A DNA stretch of 64,000 nt. Source: Entomortierella parvispora (Eukaryota; Mortierellomycota; Mortierellomycetes; Mortierellales; Mortierellaceae). Shown here in pieces: positions 1 through 10,725 of this stretch. The stretch covers positions 2,480,001 to 2,544,000 of the forward strand of contig OY752142.1 of NCBI GenBank assembly GCA_963573315.1. Reading direction: 5' to 3'. The translations under genes and the position numbers were made by a program. Each line of letters opens with the position of its first letter. Positions within the stretch are counted from its first letter, which is position 1. The notes under the pieces are model-generated. The model was given only the letters and a program-made list of their open reading frames with translations. It was not told the DNA's origin and searched no databases.

Positions 1-1953
1 GCTGAGGCGGCCGCCGCTGCCGCTGCTGCAGCCTCCGGACAATCTGTGGTCGAACCAGATATTGAGCAGCAACAGCAGGAAAAAGAAGAAGAGGAAGTGC
101 CCACCCCAGGACCTGGCTTGCGTTACGAGGAACCGGATGAGACGCCCTCGCCGGTCATGTCCTCCAAGGAGGCGCGTGATCTCAAGAAGCAGGCCAAGAA
201 GGATGCCAAGAGACAAGCCAAGGAGGTTGCTGCTGCAGAAGAGGCTGCAGCCCAACAGCGGGCCGTCGGAGTACGCGAGCTCAAGGAAACATACGAGTGG
301 ATTTTGCGCAAGCAAGAGGAGCAAATGCAGGGAGTGACGGATCCAGCACGCATCCAACAGGCCGAGGAGCTCAAGAAGAGGGCTGCAGCGGAACTTCATC
401 GTCTCTCGTTGATCGAAATTGGACACGCGGTTGAGGATGAGGCACGTCGGAAAGCTCAGGAAGCCAACTCTCGCCAACTTGCAGAGGAGGCCAAGGCCCA
501 GCTGGCTGCTGAGGAGGCCAAGGCTAAAAAGGCTGCGGAGGAGGCTGAGGCCCGCCGCTTGGCACAAGAGGCAAAGATTAAGAAGGCCGCTCAGGAGGCT
601 CAGGAAGCGGAAGCTCGTCGACTGGCTCAGGAGGCTCGAGAGGTCAAGGAAGCAGAGGCACGTCGTCAGACACAGGCTGCCCGACAGGCTAAAGAAGCTA
701 AGGAAGCCAAGGAAGCAGAGGCGCGTCGTCTTAATCAGCAGGCTCAAGCGGCCAAGGAGGCCGAAACTCGACGCAAGGCTCAGGAGGCGAAAGAGGTGAA
801 AGAAGCTGAGGCTCGTTGCAAAGCCCATGAAGCTGGTGAGGCTAAGGATGCCATTGCTCGTCAGAGTCACCAACCTCAAATGTCGACTGCCAAGGAGCCT
901 GAGCTCAGTACTCCTGCAATCGCGTCTGTCGATAACAAGGATAGCAAGGTTCCCACCTGGGGCCCTTCTGCGGCAACCCTCGCCAACCGCGCAGCTCAGG
1001 CTGCAAGAGAAGCAGAGCGCGCCGCTGCCCAAGCAGCAAAAAAGAACGAAAAGGCCGAAAGCACCAACCGCAACTCGATCGGAGCTGCACGCAAGGAGCG
1101 CGTCCAGGGCGATGTCGTTGAGCCAGAGCAACAAATCCAGCCCAAACCTCAGGCGGAGGCTGATCATGATGATCAACTTCCAGATAGTGTCGAAGACTTG
1201 GCCAGGCTTCCTACCCAGACCTTGGTCTCACTTGTTCACACGTTGCAGGTTGAAAACAAATCACTCTTGACCACTCTCGTGTCAATGCAGCAACAGGTTT
1301 CATCCTTGACTGAGCGCTATTCTACTTTGGCATCTTTGGCTCGCGAGCATGAGCAGCAAGCTATTCAGGCCATGGAAGTCCAGAAGCAGCGAGAAATGGA
1401 AGAAGTTCAGCGATATGTGTGGAAGGTTGAGGAGCGTTGTCGTCAACTTGAAAAACATGTGCTTGCAGCTCACCAGCACCGAATGCAAATGCAGCAATTG
1501 CAACAGCAACAACAGCAACAGTTCCAAGGACCTCCAGGACTCACCTCTATGGCTCCTCCTGGCTTCAGCAACAGTAGTTTGCTTGGTCTCGGACGTCAGC
1601 CCTCTGCACCTTCGTCACCTTTGTTGGCACAGCGAACTCTGAACACCATGGATTCCATGTCTCCTGGGGCAGGGTCTGCATCCGGATTCTCAAACATTAT
1701 GGCTGGTGGCAGCTCCATGGATTCGATGCACTCGTCTCAAGTCTCCTCGGCCGCTTCCAACTCGGGTTCTCCAGCGACTGGATTTGAATCTGGACCCAAG
1801 AAGACGCACTGGCGTCAACGTGGAGAGGTTCGCTGTGGAAACTGTGCGCAGCTTGGTCACTCCAGCACGGAATGCCAGGCCGGGTGCCGGTACTGCGACC
1901 AACCTGGTCATTTGAGTCAGGATTGTCCCCACATTGCGAGCTCTCAAGTCTAG
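1..1953 (+). CDS. Ala/Glu/Lys/Arg-rich helical protein with two C-terminal CCHC zinc knuckles (5' partial)
   Basis: The reading frame is open to the left edge with no convincing ATG, so the N-terminus and any upstream exons lie outside the window. The visible 651 codons begin with an Ala-rich run. A charged, strongly helical stretch (roughly residues 60-285) follows, in which short blocks such as EAEARRLAQEAK recur, like a long single alpha-helix or coiled coil. Next come a second coiled coil (about 400-500), a Gln run and a Ser/Gly/Met-rich linker. The C-terminus has two zinc knuckles, C-x2-C-x4-H-x4-C (CGNCAQLGHSSTEC and CRYCDQPGHLSQDC), which in known proteins bind single-stranded RNA or DNA. 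No pol or protease motifs are seen, so a retroelement Gag is unlikely. A cytoplasmic or nuclear RNA-binding scaffold is an inference; the specific function is not recognised. Confidence 0.75.
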   Translation, partial: AEAAAAAAAAASGQSVVEPDIEQQQQEKEEEEVPTPGPGLRYEEPDETPSPVMSSKEARDLKKQAKKDAKRQAKEVAAAEEAAAQQRAVGVRELKETYEWILRKQEEQMQGVTDPARIQQAEELKKRAAAELHRLSLIEIGHAVEDEARRKAQEANSRQLAEEAKAQLAAEEAKAKKAAEEAEARRLAQEAKIKKAAQEAQEAEARRLAQEAREVKEAEARRQTQAARQAKEAKEAKEAEARRLNQQAQAAKEAETRRKAQEAKEVKEAEARCKAHEAGEAKDAIARQSHQPQMSTAKEPELSTPAIASVDNKDSKVPTWGPSAATLANRAAQAAREAERAAAQAAKKNEKAESTNRNSIGAARKERVQGDVVEPEQQIQPKPQAEADHDDQLPDSVEDLARLPTQTLVSLVHTLQVENKSLLTTLVSMQQQVSSLTERYSTLASLAREHEQQAIQAMEVQKQREMEEVQRYVWKVEERCRQLEKHVLAAHQHRMQMQQLQQQQQQQFQGPPGLTSMAPPGFSNSSLLGLGRQPSAPSSPLLAQRTLNTMDSMSPGAGSASGFSNIMAGGSSMDSMHSSQVSSAASNSGSPATGFESGPKKTHWRQRGEVRCGNCAQLGHSSTECQAGCRYCDQPGHLSQDCPHIASSQV

Positions 1954-2077
1954 AGAAGACTGAAGAAAGGGATTTCTTTCTTTCTCACCAAGGGGATGTG
2001 TCTTCGTCCTCGCTTTTTGTTCCGTTCCCCAATGATCTTCTTCTCCCACCCTGTACAATCAAAATCACTGTAAATTA

Positions 2078-2083
2078 AATAAA
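2078..2083 (+). terminator. AATAAA polyadenylation signal
   Basis: A canonical AATAAA lies about 125 bases after the stop of the zinc-knuckle gene, in AT-rich sequence followed by an A-rich tract. This fits a normal 3' end for that mRNA. Confidence 0.5.
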
Positions 2084-2952
2084 CATGGAAGAGAAGCAAA
2101 AAAAAAGGCATGCAAAAAAAAGTTGTTGAGAGAGAGGTGCACAGGCCTAGATGCAGGTGGTGGTGATGGGCGAAAGGGCTACTCGGTGTGAGCAGGTCGA
2201 TGATAATCTTGAGGGCAAAAAAGATCGATCTTTTGGGGCCACAGCGTCCAGTCATGACTGTCAATTGAGGGTTTGCCTGTCCTGACTGCGGACAAAACTC
2301 AGGGGGGGGAGGAAGGGAAAGTGGCGAGGAAAAAGCAGTTGAGCACGATTCGTGCAGCGCGTTTGTCCAGAATTGCGCCAACATCTGCAACGAAACGGCG
2401 ATCGGAAGTAAAAAACGAGTCTGGGGGAGAGGTGAGAGCGCCTAGTCGTACCTGCAGATGCGTATGAAAGAAAGAAAACAACAGACGTGGGAAGTTTAGA
2501 AATTTATTGGTCTGTCCGTGGGACAAATCTGCAGTCAAGGGGCAGCCACACTTTACTATCGAATAACAACCCGAGAAGTGGCCCCATGGAGGAGGGGGGG
2601 GCTGCAGGTTTTTCCATGGGGGAAAAAGAAAAGATGGAGGCTCAGCTGTGGTGAGAGGCCTGAAAGGGAAAGCGGACACCGGGCCAGACCTGCAATGGGA
2701 GATGCAACGAGAAGTTGGACCAACAAAAAAAAAAAAAAAAAAATCAAAAATGGCGAATTACTCATATTGAGGGTGTAGTGCGACTCTTGTACAAACAAAC
2801 CAAGGACCACAGCGTCGACGAGCTGAAGACACCAAAGGGGCACAGTCGAATCGGATCGAATCGTGTAGTTTTTGGGCGCAAGACACTGTGGGAAGAAGAG
2901 AGGGGAAAATCCCCCTTTTGCTAAAAAGAGTCATTGGAAAGAGCAAGGCAAG
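2084..2952. other. Intergenic region without a recognisable gene
   Basis: Only short overlapping ORFs of low-complexity composition are seen, plus G-rich and A-rich runs (an A tract near 2724-2742). No splice-linked coding segment, tRNA or repeat array was found. The right part serves as the promoter region of the aminotransferase gene. Confidence 0.5.
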
Positions 2953-2960
2953 TATAAAAA
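2953..2960 (+). promoter_or_regulatory. TATA box of the aminotransferase gene
   Basis: TATAAAAA lies 170 bases before the start codon at 3123. It is followed by a C/T-rich leader (TTCTTTCCCCTCTTTTC and similar) of the kind seen before other genes in this window. Position and context support a core promoter; the transcription start is not determined. Confidence 0.55.
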
Positions 2961-3122
2961 GGACTCGTTCTTTCCCCTCTTTTCTTCTTTCGTTTTTCTC
3001 TGTTCTTGTCAAGATTCGCTCTGTATTCGCTGCTATCCATTCAACCCCTTGTCGCTTACCCCCCTCAGCAAACAAACATCCAGCACTTCTTCAATCCAAC
3101 AAGACGTTCCATCACCCAAGAA

Positions 3123-4985
3123 ATGACCACTGACGATACCACCCAGTTGCCCCTTGCCAAGGACTTCTCGTCCTTCCTCTCCCTTGAGGGTGCTGCCCGC
3201 AAGAAGAGTCCTCTCAAGGGTCTCCTTCGCTTCATGAGCGACGACATGATCTCTCTCGGTGGAGGCAAGTGCCGCTGTTCTGTGTTACAGATCACATATT
3301 CCCTGAAAGACAGTCAATGCACAGAGGTACTTTGGTACATCACGCTAACCGTTCTTTACTGGTTTCTGTCCTTCTCATTCCCTCATTCGCCCAATTACAG
3401 GTCTCCCTCACCCTTCTTCCTTCCCCTTTTACTCTCTCTCCGCCGAGGTGAAGGCCATGGGCCCTGTTGATGCCACTGCTAACGGATCACCCCTCAAAGT
3501 TGCAAAGGTGCAGCCCGACACTGTCTCTGTTCCTCATTACCCTCAGCCAGGCAATGTTGAGAGCTTGACCGCCACTCTCCAGGTAAGAGCTCAAGAAGCA
3601 CCCCTTTTTTGGATTGTTTTTTTTGCTGTTGAAACTCCACGATCGCCATGCATTCCGTGCACGACACGCGGGATTGGAGGTGCAGTTGCAGAGTTACACC
3701 AACAGGAGGCCTGTGACAAATCAAAAAAAAAAAAAAAAATCGAACGAATCGAAGCCGACCAAATTTTTGAACTCTTTTTTTTTTTGTTGCCCTGACGCCG
3801 TCTGACTCTTTTTTGTCCTTGCTTGAATTTTATTGTGTTGCTCTTTAGTATGGCATGGGCACTGGTCTGCCTTCCCTTCGCGAGTTCTGCAGGGAGCATG
3901 TGGCCAAGATGCACGGTCCCCAGTACCGTGACTGGAACGTTGTTCTCTCGGCCGGAAACACGGATGGGTTCGCCAAGGCCTGTTCGATGGTCTGCAGCCG
4001 TGGTGATAAGGTCTTGGTTGAGGAATGGACTTATCCCGCCGCTCTGGAGATGATGGAGCCTTTGGGTATTGGCCATGTCCCCGTCAAGATGGATGGAGAG
4101 GGTATGAGCGCCGTGGCCTTGAAGGATCTGTTGGATAATTGGGGTACGAACCCCGATCAGGCTGAGGTAGCCAAACCTAGGGTCGTGTACCTGATCCCCA
4201 CTGGGCAGAACCCCACAGGATCAACCATGTCCATCCAACGCCGCAAAGACATCATGCAGGTGGCCAAGGAGCACGATCTGATCATTATCGAGGACGACCC
4301 TTACTACTACCTTCAGTTTTTTGTGGACCAACAAGGTGGTTGGATGCCCACACTTTTGTCCATGGACACGGACGGTCGTGTGATCCGTTTGGACACGTTC
4401 TCAAAGACTTTGGCCCCTGGTTGCAGAGTCGGGTACATGTCCATGAACTCTCAGTTCTGCCAGATTGTTCAATACCATAACGAGGTGACCACTCAGCAGC
4501 CCAGTGGATTCTCACAAGCCATCTTGGCCGAGATGTTGATCTCCCACTGGGGACAGGAGGGTTATGCCCGTTACCTGACTGAAAATGTCCGTATGGAGTA
4601 TTTGAGACGCTCGCAGCACTTGCAAAAGAGCTTCAAGGTTAATGTGAACCCTTTGTTGGCGAGTTACATTGAACCCTCGGCGGGTATGTTCTTGTGGATC
4701 AAGATCCATCTGGAGAAGCATCCTCGATTCGGAACCGTCACAGATTCGACCTTGATGTTGGAGCTGTTCAACAAGTTGATCACGAACAATGTCTTGTTGG
4801 TGCCTGGATGGCAGTTCAGTTGCAAGACCAAGCCAACTGACGTTGACCCTGGTGATCTGTTGAACACTTGGTTTGATGACGACGCAAAGTACCTGAGGGC
4901 CACTTTTGCGTACGCGACTTTTGACCAGATGGAACAGGCCATGGTTCGATTCGGAAAGACTTTGGAGGAGGCCTTTACTGCGTAA
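3123..4985 (+). CDS. ARO8: Aromatic amino acid / 2-aminoadipate aminotransferase (ARO8/AADAT type)
   Basis: PLP-dependent class I/II aminotransferase, 486 residues. Exons are 3123-3264, 3401-3582 and 3849-4985, and phases agree throughout. Family marks include the N-terminal segment ISLGGGLPHPSSFPF, the NPTG loop in IPTGQNPTGST, the PLP-ring contact region IIEDDPYYYLQF, and the Schiff-base lysine in DTFSKTLAPG (about K294). Length matches yeast Aro8 (about 500). Known relatives transaminate phenylalanine, tyrosine, tryptophan, kynurenine or 2-aminoadipate (lysine pathway); substrate choice cannot be told from sequence alone. No targeting peptide is obvious, suggesting a cytosolic enzyme. Intron 1 uses a GC donor (AG|GCAAGT), the standard form of GC-AG introns, and only this splice restores the conserved GGGLP block. 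A TATA box lies upstream at 2953. Confidence 0.9.
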
Positions 4986-5305
4986 AAGACGAAAAAAAAA
5001 GGTCGAGGCTTCTTCCTTTCATACCCCACTTCTTGCACATACTTCATAAGTTCATACTACGTACTTCATTTTTTTTTTGTCCTTCTTCTCTTCATAGTTC
5101 TCTCCTTTCTTTTTCTCGTTTTTTTGATAGTTTTTGATACCAAAATAGAAAAGCAATCAAAAAAAACCATAATATCTTCACGTCAGCTCAAAATACGAAC
5201 AGAGAATCAATCGGCCGAAGGAGGGTTTCTTTTTTAAAGAAAGAGACAAGGGATTTATATTGAGTATATGAGGAAAAAGTGCTAGGATATCTGGTTTTGT
5301 TTTGT
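4986..5305. other. Convergent 3' region between aminotransferase and GT10 genes
   Basis: This is 320 bases of A/T-rich sequence with T and A runs, holding the 3' ends of two convergent genes. No other feature is seen. Confidence 0.5.
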
Positions 5306-7718
5306 TTACTCGTGCAAGAGATCTTCACCCAACTCTTGCAACATGATCCTTTCCAATGACTGGGTGGCTTGATTCCGATCGCTTTGACGACGCTGTCGGT
5401 TCCGTTGCAAAAGTCGATCCTGGGAATAAAGGTCCTCTTGATCGCCCGTGGCCACTTTTTTGTAAAACAAGTGTCGCCATGGCCAGAGAACCAGAGTTCT
5501 AGCCCTCTTGGACGTTATCAGAAGCAAAGCGAATGCACCGATACCCAAGGCCAAGATTAACAAGAGCAAATAATACATCTCGAACGGCGGTGGAGAGGCT
5601 CCTGCCTCGGCAGTCAAGGGAGAGGAGGATTGTTCAAATAAACTAGTGTTTTGACCAACCGAAGCAGGTGGTAGGGAGAGTGGAGAAGAAGAAGAGGAGG
5701 AGGAAGCAGGCATCGATGGTATGGATGCAGCCAAAAGAGGTTGAACATCTTCCTGATGATGTATGATGACCGATGGCAGGTTTCCGGAGAGCTCTCCAGG
5801 CTGGATCCAGGTATTTGGTAGACTTGGATCCAGATCTTGTTGCTCCTCCAGCGAGGTTGGAAGGGCTTTACTTGGGTCAAACGAGACTGTGACATCAACA
5901 GAATGCGTCGTGATCTCGGAGGAAGAGGCCGGATCGACAGGATCCTTGTCTGGTAAAGTAGTAGTAACAGGCCCAGGTTCTTGTGGTTGTTCTTGATCTC
6001 CTTCAAGTATTGCAGATAGTGGCTGTTGCTGATGTTGTTTTTCCAGAAACGCGTCGTAGGCCTTCGTCTGATCCGGTAGACCTGGAAGATATTTCGGCTC
6101 TGGTTCACAGGCGTCACCAGTGCCTGTAGCACTCTGTGTTTTCAAGAGATCCTGAGCAGATATCCATCTCGTATCGGCTACTGCCTCGTTGACGCCCTTT
6201 TCTTCAATGCGACGACTCCGTGCCAACGTCGTCCAGTCGTACGTGTTCTCTGCCAATTGCTGGGCCATCTCGCAAATCTTGCACAGCGCGCCTTGTTGGT
6301 CAGGCGTCCAAGAAGGGATGTTCTTTGCCGTTGTAGTCGTCGTCATCGTCGTCAAAGAGTCCAACGCAGCAGAGTCGACGTGGTTGCCTCCAAAAGTTTC
6401 CTTGAAGAGAGGAGAGATTAAATCTTTGGAGGGGTCCCTGTATGCTAGTCGTTCCAAATACAAAGTGTCGTTCTGGTCCATGGCCAACAGCTCCTGCACA
6501 AGGAGCTCAGGTGCCAAAAACTCGTCTAGTCGAACAAGACTCTCTCCTGCCCGCATAGATGTGTCAACGCTCGTATTCGTGTCATTATTGATCGCCTGAA
6601 TCACAGTGGGGGAGAACCGTGCGTAGTTTTTTGGACCATCGACAATAGGCACTGCTCCGACAAGCAGCGCGTCTGCCAGTGCGGTCGACACGAAATCTTG
6701 ACAATGCACCGATTCCAAAGCCAGGACAAACTTGTAGTTTGCCATAATCTCCCTACTCGACACTGGGACCACCGTTCCATCAACAGAAGAAGGCGTTCCA
6801 GGCCAAATCGTGTTGTTCAAAGGAGTCGCGCCGTAAATGTCAACGTCTATCAGCTTCAACAGTTCCAGCATGTAATTCTCTCGACTTTCGCTCCCGGCCG
6901 TTCCACGTTCTTCGTTTGGACCAAGGACCCACGCCACAGCAGCCTTCCCGCCCTGCTCTCGACTCAAGGCACGTAACCGGTTCTTTTCTTTCAGGTCGAC
7001 CTTTGGAGGGGTCAAGATGGAGGTGAGAAAGTCACGTTGTCCGCCGTTGTCTCGTTTGCTTGGATTAGTAGGGTCTTGCAACCGTGAGCCTCCTTGTGCT
7101 TCAAAAGTCGTTTGGACAATATCGGATTCGAAAGAATGTGACCAAGAATGGGTAAAAAGAGGCATCGTTGTGTTCCAAAGTCCATTCATTGACCCCGGTC
7201 TTTCCAACACTATGTGAGTGAGCCGAATTCAAAAGAAGAAAAAATATCAGAAAAAGGCTCGGTCCTGTCAAGGTGTTGGCAGGACATTGAATCGCCCTTT
7301 TGTCGTTCAACACCAGTATTATTTTTTTACCAGTATTCAAAACCCATGCGTGATTATCTTTTGCATCGCCACTGTTCGTTGGTGTAAATGGCGGCAAATC
7401 ATTTGCGTCCAAGTTGGATCCACGAAACAGGACGACGCTCCCATGGTTCGACAAAATAGTCCTGTCATCCGTAAAACTGCAGGTGTATGGCAGCCCACAA
7501 TCCCCGATCGAGTAGGGCAACGTTGGTTGATACTGTGGAGTGTCCACACTATCGACAGTCTCGGGTACTGCGCTGGAAGGGGGTCGAGTCCACCACAGGA
7601 TCTTGTATTCGGGCATTTTTTTGCTCGTCAGCACCTTGATGGTTCCATTATTGCTCTCCTCCTTGGGCGGGTCTACCTCAGCAGACGGCTCATTCGCGAC
7701 GACGGGGGTCACTGGCAT
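5306..7718 (-). CDS. GT10-family (alpha-1,3/4-fucosyltransferase-like) protein with C-terminal transmembrane segment
   Basis: Two exons on the minus strand, 7718-7331 and 7209-5306 (GT-AG, phase 1), give 763 residues. The GT10 signature is near residues 288-325: YKFVLALES, then DFVSTALADALLVGAVPIV, corresponding to the donor-binding motif of fucosyltransferases. Upstream blocks ILWWTRP, HGSVVLFRGS and ERPGSMNGLWNTT with SFESDI also fit the family. A Ser/Pro/Gln-rich stretch follows, then one hydrophobic helix (about 671-694, YYLLLLILALGIGAFALLLI) and a basic/acidic 69-residue tail. Golgi GT10 enzymes normally carry an N-terminal signal anchor; none is seen here, and the ATG at 7718 is preceded by an in-frame stop with only about 260 bases to the next gene. 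Catalysis of fucose transfer from GDP-fucose is inferred from the family. Topology is unclear, and a missed N-terminal exon is possible. Confidence 0.75.
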
Positions 7719-7981
7719 TTGGGAGGGTTTCTTGAAACAAAAATGGGAGCGTCAATGGTGAACAGGTGCAGAAGAAGGAGTGGTGAGAGAGAAGACAAGA
7801 GTTCTATGAGGGTGGCAAAAAAAGATCGGGGATCGCGAAAAATTTAGGACCTCAAAAAAGGGTGTGGGATGATATGGAATAAGGGAGCCGTTCTTGCGAA
7901 TTTTTTTTATCCCCTCCCCGTTCCAACTACGCCACCGTCCAAGTCGTGTTCTTTTAAATAGTCATCTTCGACATTCTTTAT

Positions 7982-10198
7982 TCATCCAATGGCACTATTG
8001 GCCATAGCTGCCGCCTGCTCCCTTCGGACCTGCCTCAACAATGTCCGACGGTGCATCAATGGGATCCCACGACAGCTGGTCAACTCTAGGCTCGTCAAAT
8101 TGGGACAGCTTTCAATCACCTTCTTTACACTTTCCATCCCAATCCTCGTATTAGCCAGGGACAATCGCCTTAACGATGGCATCCGGCACAGGACATCCGC
8201 TGCATCGTCATCAATAGGCGTCTCATCCAGTCCAAGCTCTTCCAATACCCAGTTCTCAGTCCCCAGGTCTACTGCAATCACAGAAGAACTATCATCATCC
8301 AATTGTGGTTGGGGGAGAAGAGCGTCGAGAAATTGAGCATGGCATCGCGTGTATCCAAGCTCGAGTCGTCTCAGAAATGGCGCCAGCCGTCGAAAGAGCA
8401 GGTGCATTCCATAATCCAAAAGTTTTGACTGCCCGAGCTGAGAGTTGCCGAAAAACGAAAGAGTGTGGATATGAAAAACGGACGGTATTGAAGGGGGCCT
8501 TGACAAGAGTGGAGCAAATGGACTTGGAAACTCTGGCAGAGAGGATGACGAGGGTCCCGTTTCTAGACGCTGATGACCAGGCTCTTGCTCTTCGTCTTGC
8601 TCAAAAGATTCGTCGCCGTCTGGCTCGAGAAACGGAACCAGGCGATCGATCAGGTCATCTCGAATCGGAACCTGGCCACAGGTCAGATAGCCCATGAGGA
8701 CAGTATGCAGACTATGAGCGGGTAGTCTCTCAAACAACGAAAGTAGATCCGCCGGAGAAGCCACTTTTAATCGAGTCAAGTTGATCTTTTCCAGCTTTGT
8801 GGAGGGCCGTGGAGGAGTAGAGCTTGCTCTTGAATGCTGGTCTTTGTCTGGTATACTAGCGTCCTGAACACAATATTGTGCAATGATGGCGGTTTTCTTG
8901 ACCTCTGTCCCAGAGATGTCCAATCGTCTGAGAGAGGCTCCACAGAGGCCCAAAAGCACTTTCAAGCCTCGGTCGCCCAGCTTGGTCGTCGAGATCTTGA
9001 GGTTTTCCAACTGATGTAACGGCCGTCTCCGGTCGTCAGAGCCACCTTCAAGCCTTTTGGTCCTTGCATCCTCCTCCTCGGCCAATTCCTTTTCTAACTC
9101 TAGGAATAGAGCATCCCGGATATTGACCAGACTAGCCATCTTCAACACTCGGAGCTGTCGACATTGCAAAATCAACAGCTTGATTCCTTTAGCCGTTGGT
9201 GCCTTCACAAAACTAATGTTCAATTCCTCCAAAGAGTCTCCTGGGAGGCTAGTCAGGGTCAAATCTCCAACATTGGTGCAGCCCTTCAGCGACAATCTCC
9301 TCAAGACGGGGCACGCACTGACAAGTTGAGCTATGATCCTGTCAGAGAGGCCAGTCTGTTGGTTGAGGTTGATCCGTTCCAAGTTCGGTCCGATATGGAT
9401 TGTCTTGAGCATGTATCCATTGATGACATTGTCAGTCACCTGAGATTCTATTAGACCCTCAAGATCCAAGTCTGCGAGGCTGGATCCTACTTCCTCGTCG
9501 TCCTCGTCTGTACTTCTGGCAGCGCCACCATACAGGGTCAGGGCTCCTGATCGTGGAAAAAACAGACGGGTCCAGATCCGAGACGAAAGCAGTTCCGGTT
9601 TAGTTTGCTTCAAGTATTTGAAGAGTCGAGAGGAGAGATAATCCGGAAGGTGGTTCACTTGTGTCCGAAACTCTGTCACAGCTGTCGTTTGAATTCTTTG
9701 GCCACCAAATGACTGGAATCTAGGTCGCGTCGCGGATGATGTAGTCACGGATCCGGATGACGTGGACGAAGGTGGCGCGGTTTCATATGCAAGCTTCTTG
9801 AAATGCTTCGCAATTGAATAGAGACAATAAGTTCCCAAATTAAAGACGGCCGCCGGCCGAACGGAAGACTTTGCTGGTTGCTGAATTTCCTGTCCATGGT
9901 ATGGGTATGCACCAACTCCTTGTCCAAATGGATGAGTGCTGCTGGTGTGGGACATCATCAGCTCCGCAGCATAGGCCAGATCGTCTGTTGCGTCCTCGTA
10001 TCGGTCTACAGCCGAGCTCAGGTGCCGACGTCGAACAGCCTCTTCATAGTCCTGTATGGTGTTGATCTCGTCTTCCTGGTCATCATCATCATCGTCGTCG
10101 TAGCGGGTATTCGTGTCCTCGTCCCCGCCCCGGTAGCGTTTACTGGATTTCTTGGTTGCCGCAGTTCGCTTGCGCTTGACAGCTTTTTTCGGCGGCAT
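7982..10198 (-). CDS. Leucine-rich-repeat (RNI/AMN1-like) protein
   Basis: Single-exon gene, 738 residues from the ATG at 10198. The frame extends 37 codons upstream, but MPPKKAVKRKRT is the better start because the upstream part is low-complexity leader. Order: a basic, nuclear-localisation-like N-terminus (KKAVKRKRTAATKK), an Asp/Glu-rich segment, then a helical block (FNLGTYCLYSIAKHFKKL). From about residue 270 to near the end there are cysteine-type leucine-rich repeats, e.g. PVLRRLSLKGCTNVGDLTL and PNLTSLELTSCRG, interrupted by acidic and Ser/Pro inserts. Such RNI-like proteins include F-box substrate receptors (Grr1, Amn1) and Rad7 of nucleotide excision repair. No clear F-box is seen; the overall order recalls Rad7, but that is only a guess. 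Confidence in the LRR call is high, in function low. Confidence 0.7.
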   Translation of the reverse strand: MPPKKAVKRKRTAATKKSSKRYRGGDEDTNTRYDDDDDDDQEDEINTIQDYEEAVRRRHLSSAVDRYEDATDDLAYAAELMMSHTSSTHPFGQGVGAYPYHGQEIQQPAKSSVRPAAVFNLGTYCLYSIAKHFKKLAYETAPPSSTSSGSVTTSSATRPRFQSFGGQRIQTTAVTEFRTQVNHLPDYLSSRLFKYLKQTKPELLSSRIWTRLFFPRSGALTLYGGAARSTDEDDEEVGSSLADLDLEGLIESQVTDNVINGYMLKTIHIGPNLERINLNQQTGLSDRIIAQLVSACPVLRRLSLKGCTNVGDLTLTSLPGDSLEELNISFVKAPTAKGIKLLILQCRQLRVLKMASLVNIRDALFLELEKELAEEEDARTKRLEGGSDDRRRPLHQLENLKISTTKLGDRGLKVLLGLCGASLRRLDISGTEVKKTAIIAQYCVQDASIPDKDQHSRASSTPPRPSTKLEKINLTRLKVASPADLLSLFERLPAHSLHTVLMGYLTCGQVPIRDDLIDRLVPFLEPDGDESFEQDEEQEPGHQRLETGPSSSSLPEFPSPFAPLLSRPPSIPSVFHIHTLSFFGNSQLGQSKLLDYGMHLLFRRLAPFLRRLELGYTRCHAQFLDALLPQPQLDDDSSSVIAVDLGTENWVLEELGLDETPIDDDAADVLCRMPSLRRLSLANTRIGMESVKKVIESCPNLTSLELTSCRGIPLMHRRTLLRQVRREQAAAMANSAIG

Positions 10199-10725
10199 TG
10201 AATGGTGGGGGGACGGAAATGGAGAATGAAGGAAAGAAGAGGACAAGAATGCTTTCATTTGCCACCATTGCACACTTTTTTGTGTGACTGGGGAGCCTTT
10301 TGCCACCAATTTCGCCGCTTTTTTTTCTTTTTTCTCTTCTTCTTCAGCTTTTATTCAGTCGGTCACTTCCCCTCGCTCATCCCAACTTCGGCGTGCTGGT
10401 GAAGTCATCAAGCCTGTGGAGGGCAGTGAGGGGTCGTGATTTCATAAGAATGTCGTGGCAGATACTGCTCTGCGTACGTGTGTACGAGCAGTTGTTATTC
10501 GTGAGTGGGCTAAATAATAGGAATACAGGGTGGAAAAATACAATAAAAAAGATGTACACAAGAATGGAAAGAACCCTCTTCTGTTCCTCCCTCCCCCCTC
10601 GATTTGGTGATGTCCAGTTTCGTCCTCCACCCGACAATCATTCATTCAAGTCCTTTTTCGTCTTGGAGGGGGATTCGCCAAACATCACGTCCAGTTTTTT
10701 TCTTTCTTTCTATTGTGTCACACTG
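10199..10725. other. Spacer between the TBC gene 3' end and the LRR gene 5' end
   Basis: Both flanking genes are on the minus strand, so this holds the promoter of the LRR gene and the 3' tail of the TBC gene. Only T-rich runs and short chance ORFs are seen. Confidence 0.45.

Noticed and set aside
1-1953. Possible retrotransposon Gag because of zinc knuckles
   Set aside because: Two knuckles at the extreme C-terminus, a long single-helix region, no capsid-like fold visible and no protease or polymerase downstream.
7101-7330. Continuation of the GT10 first-exon frame through the intron
   Set aside because: It runs into non-conserved Phe/Leu-rich sequence and stops; the splice 7331/7209 restores the family motif ERPGSMNGLW.
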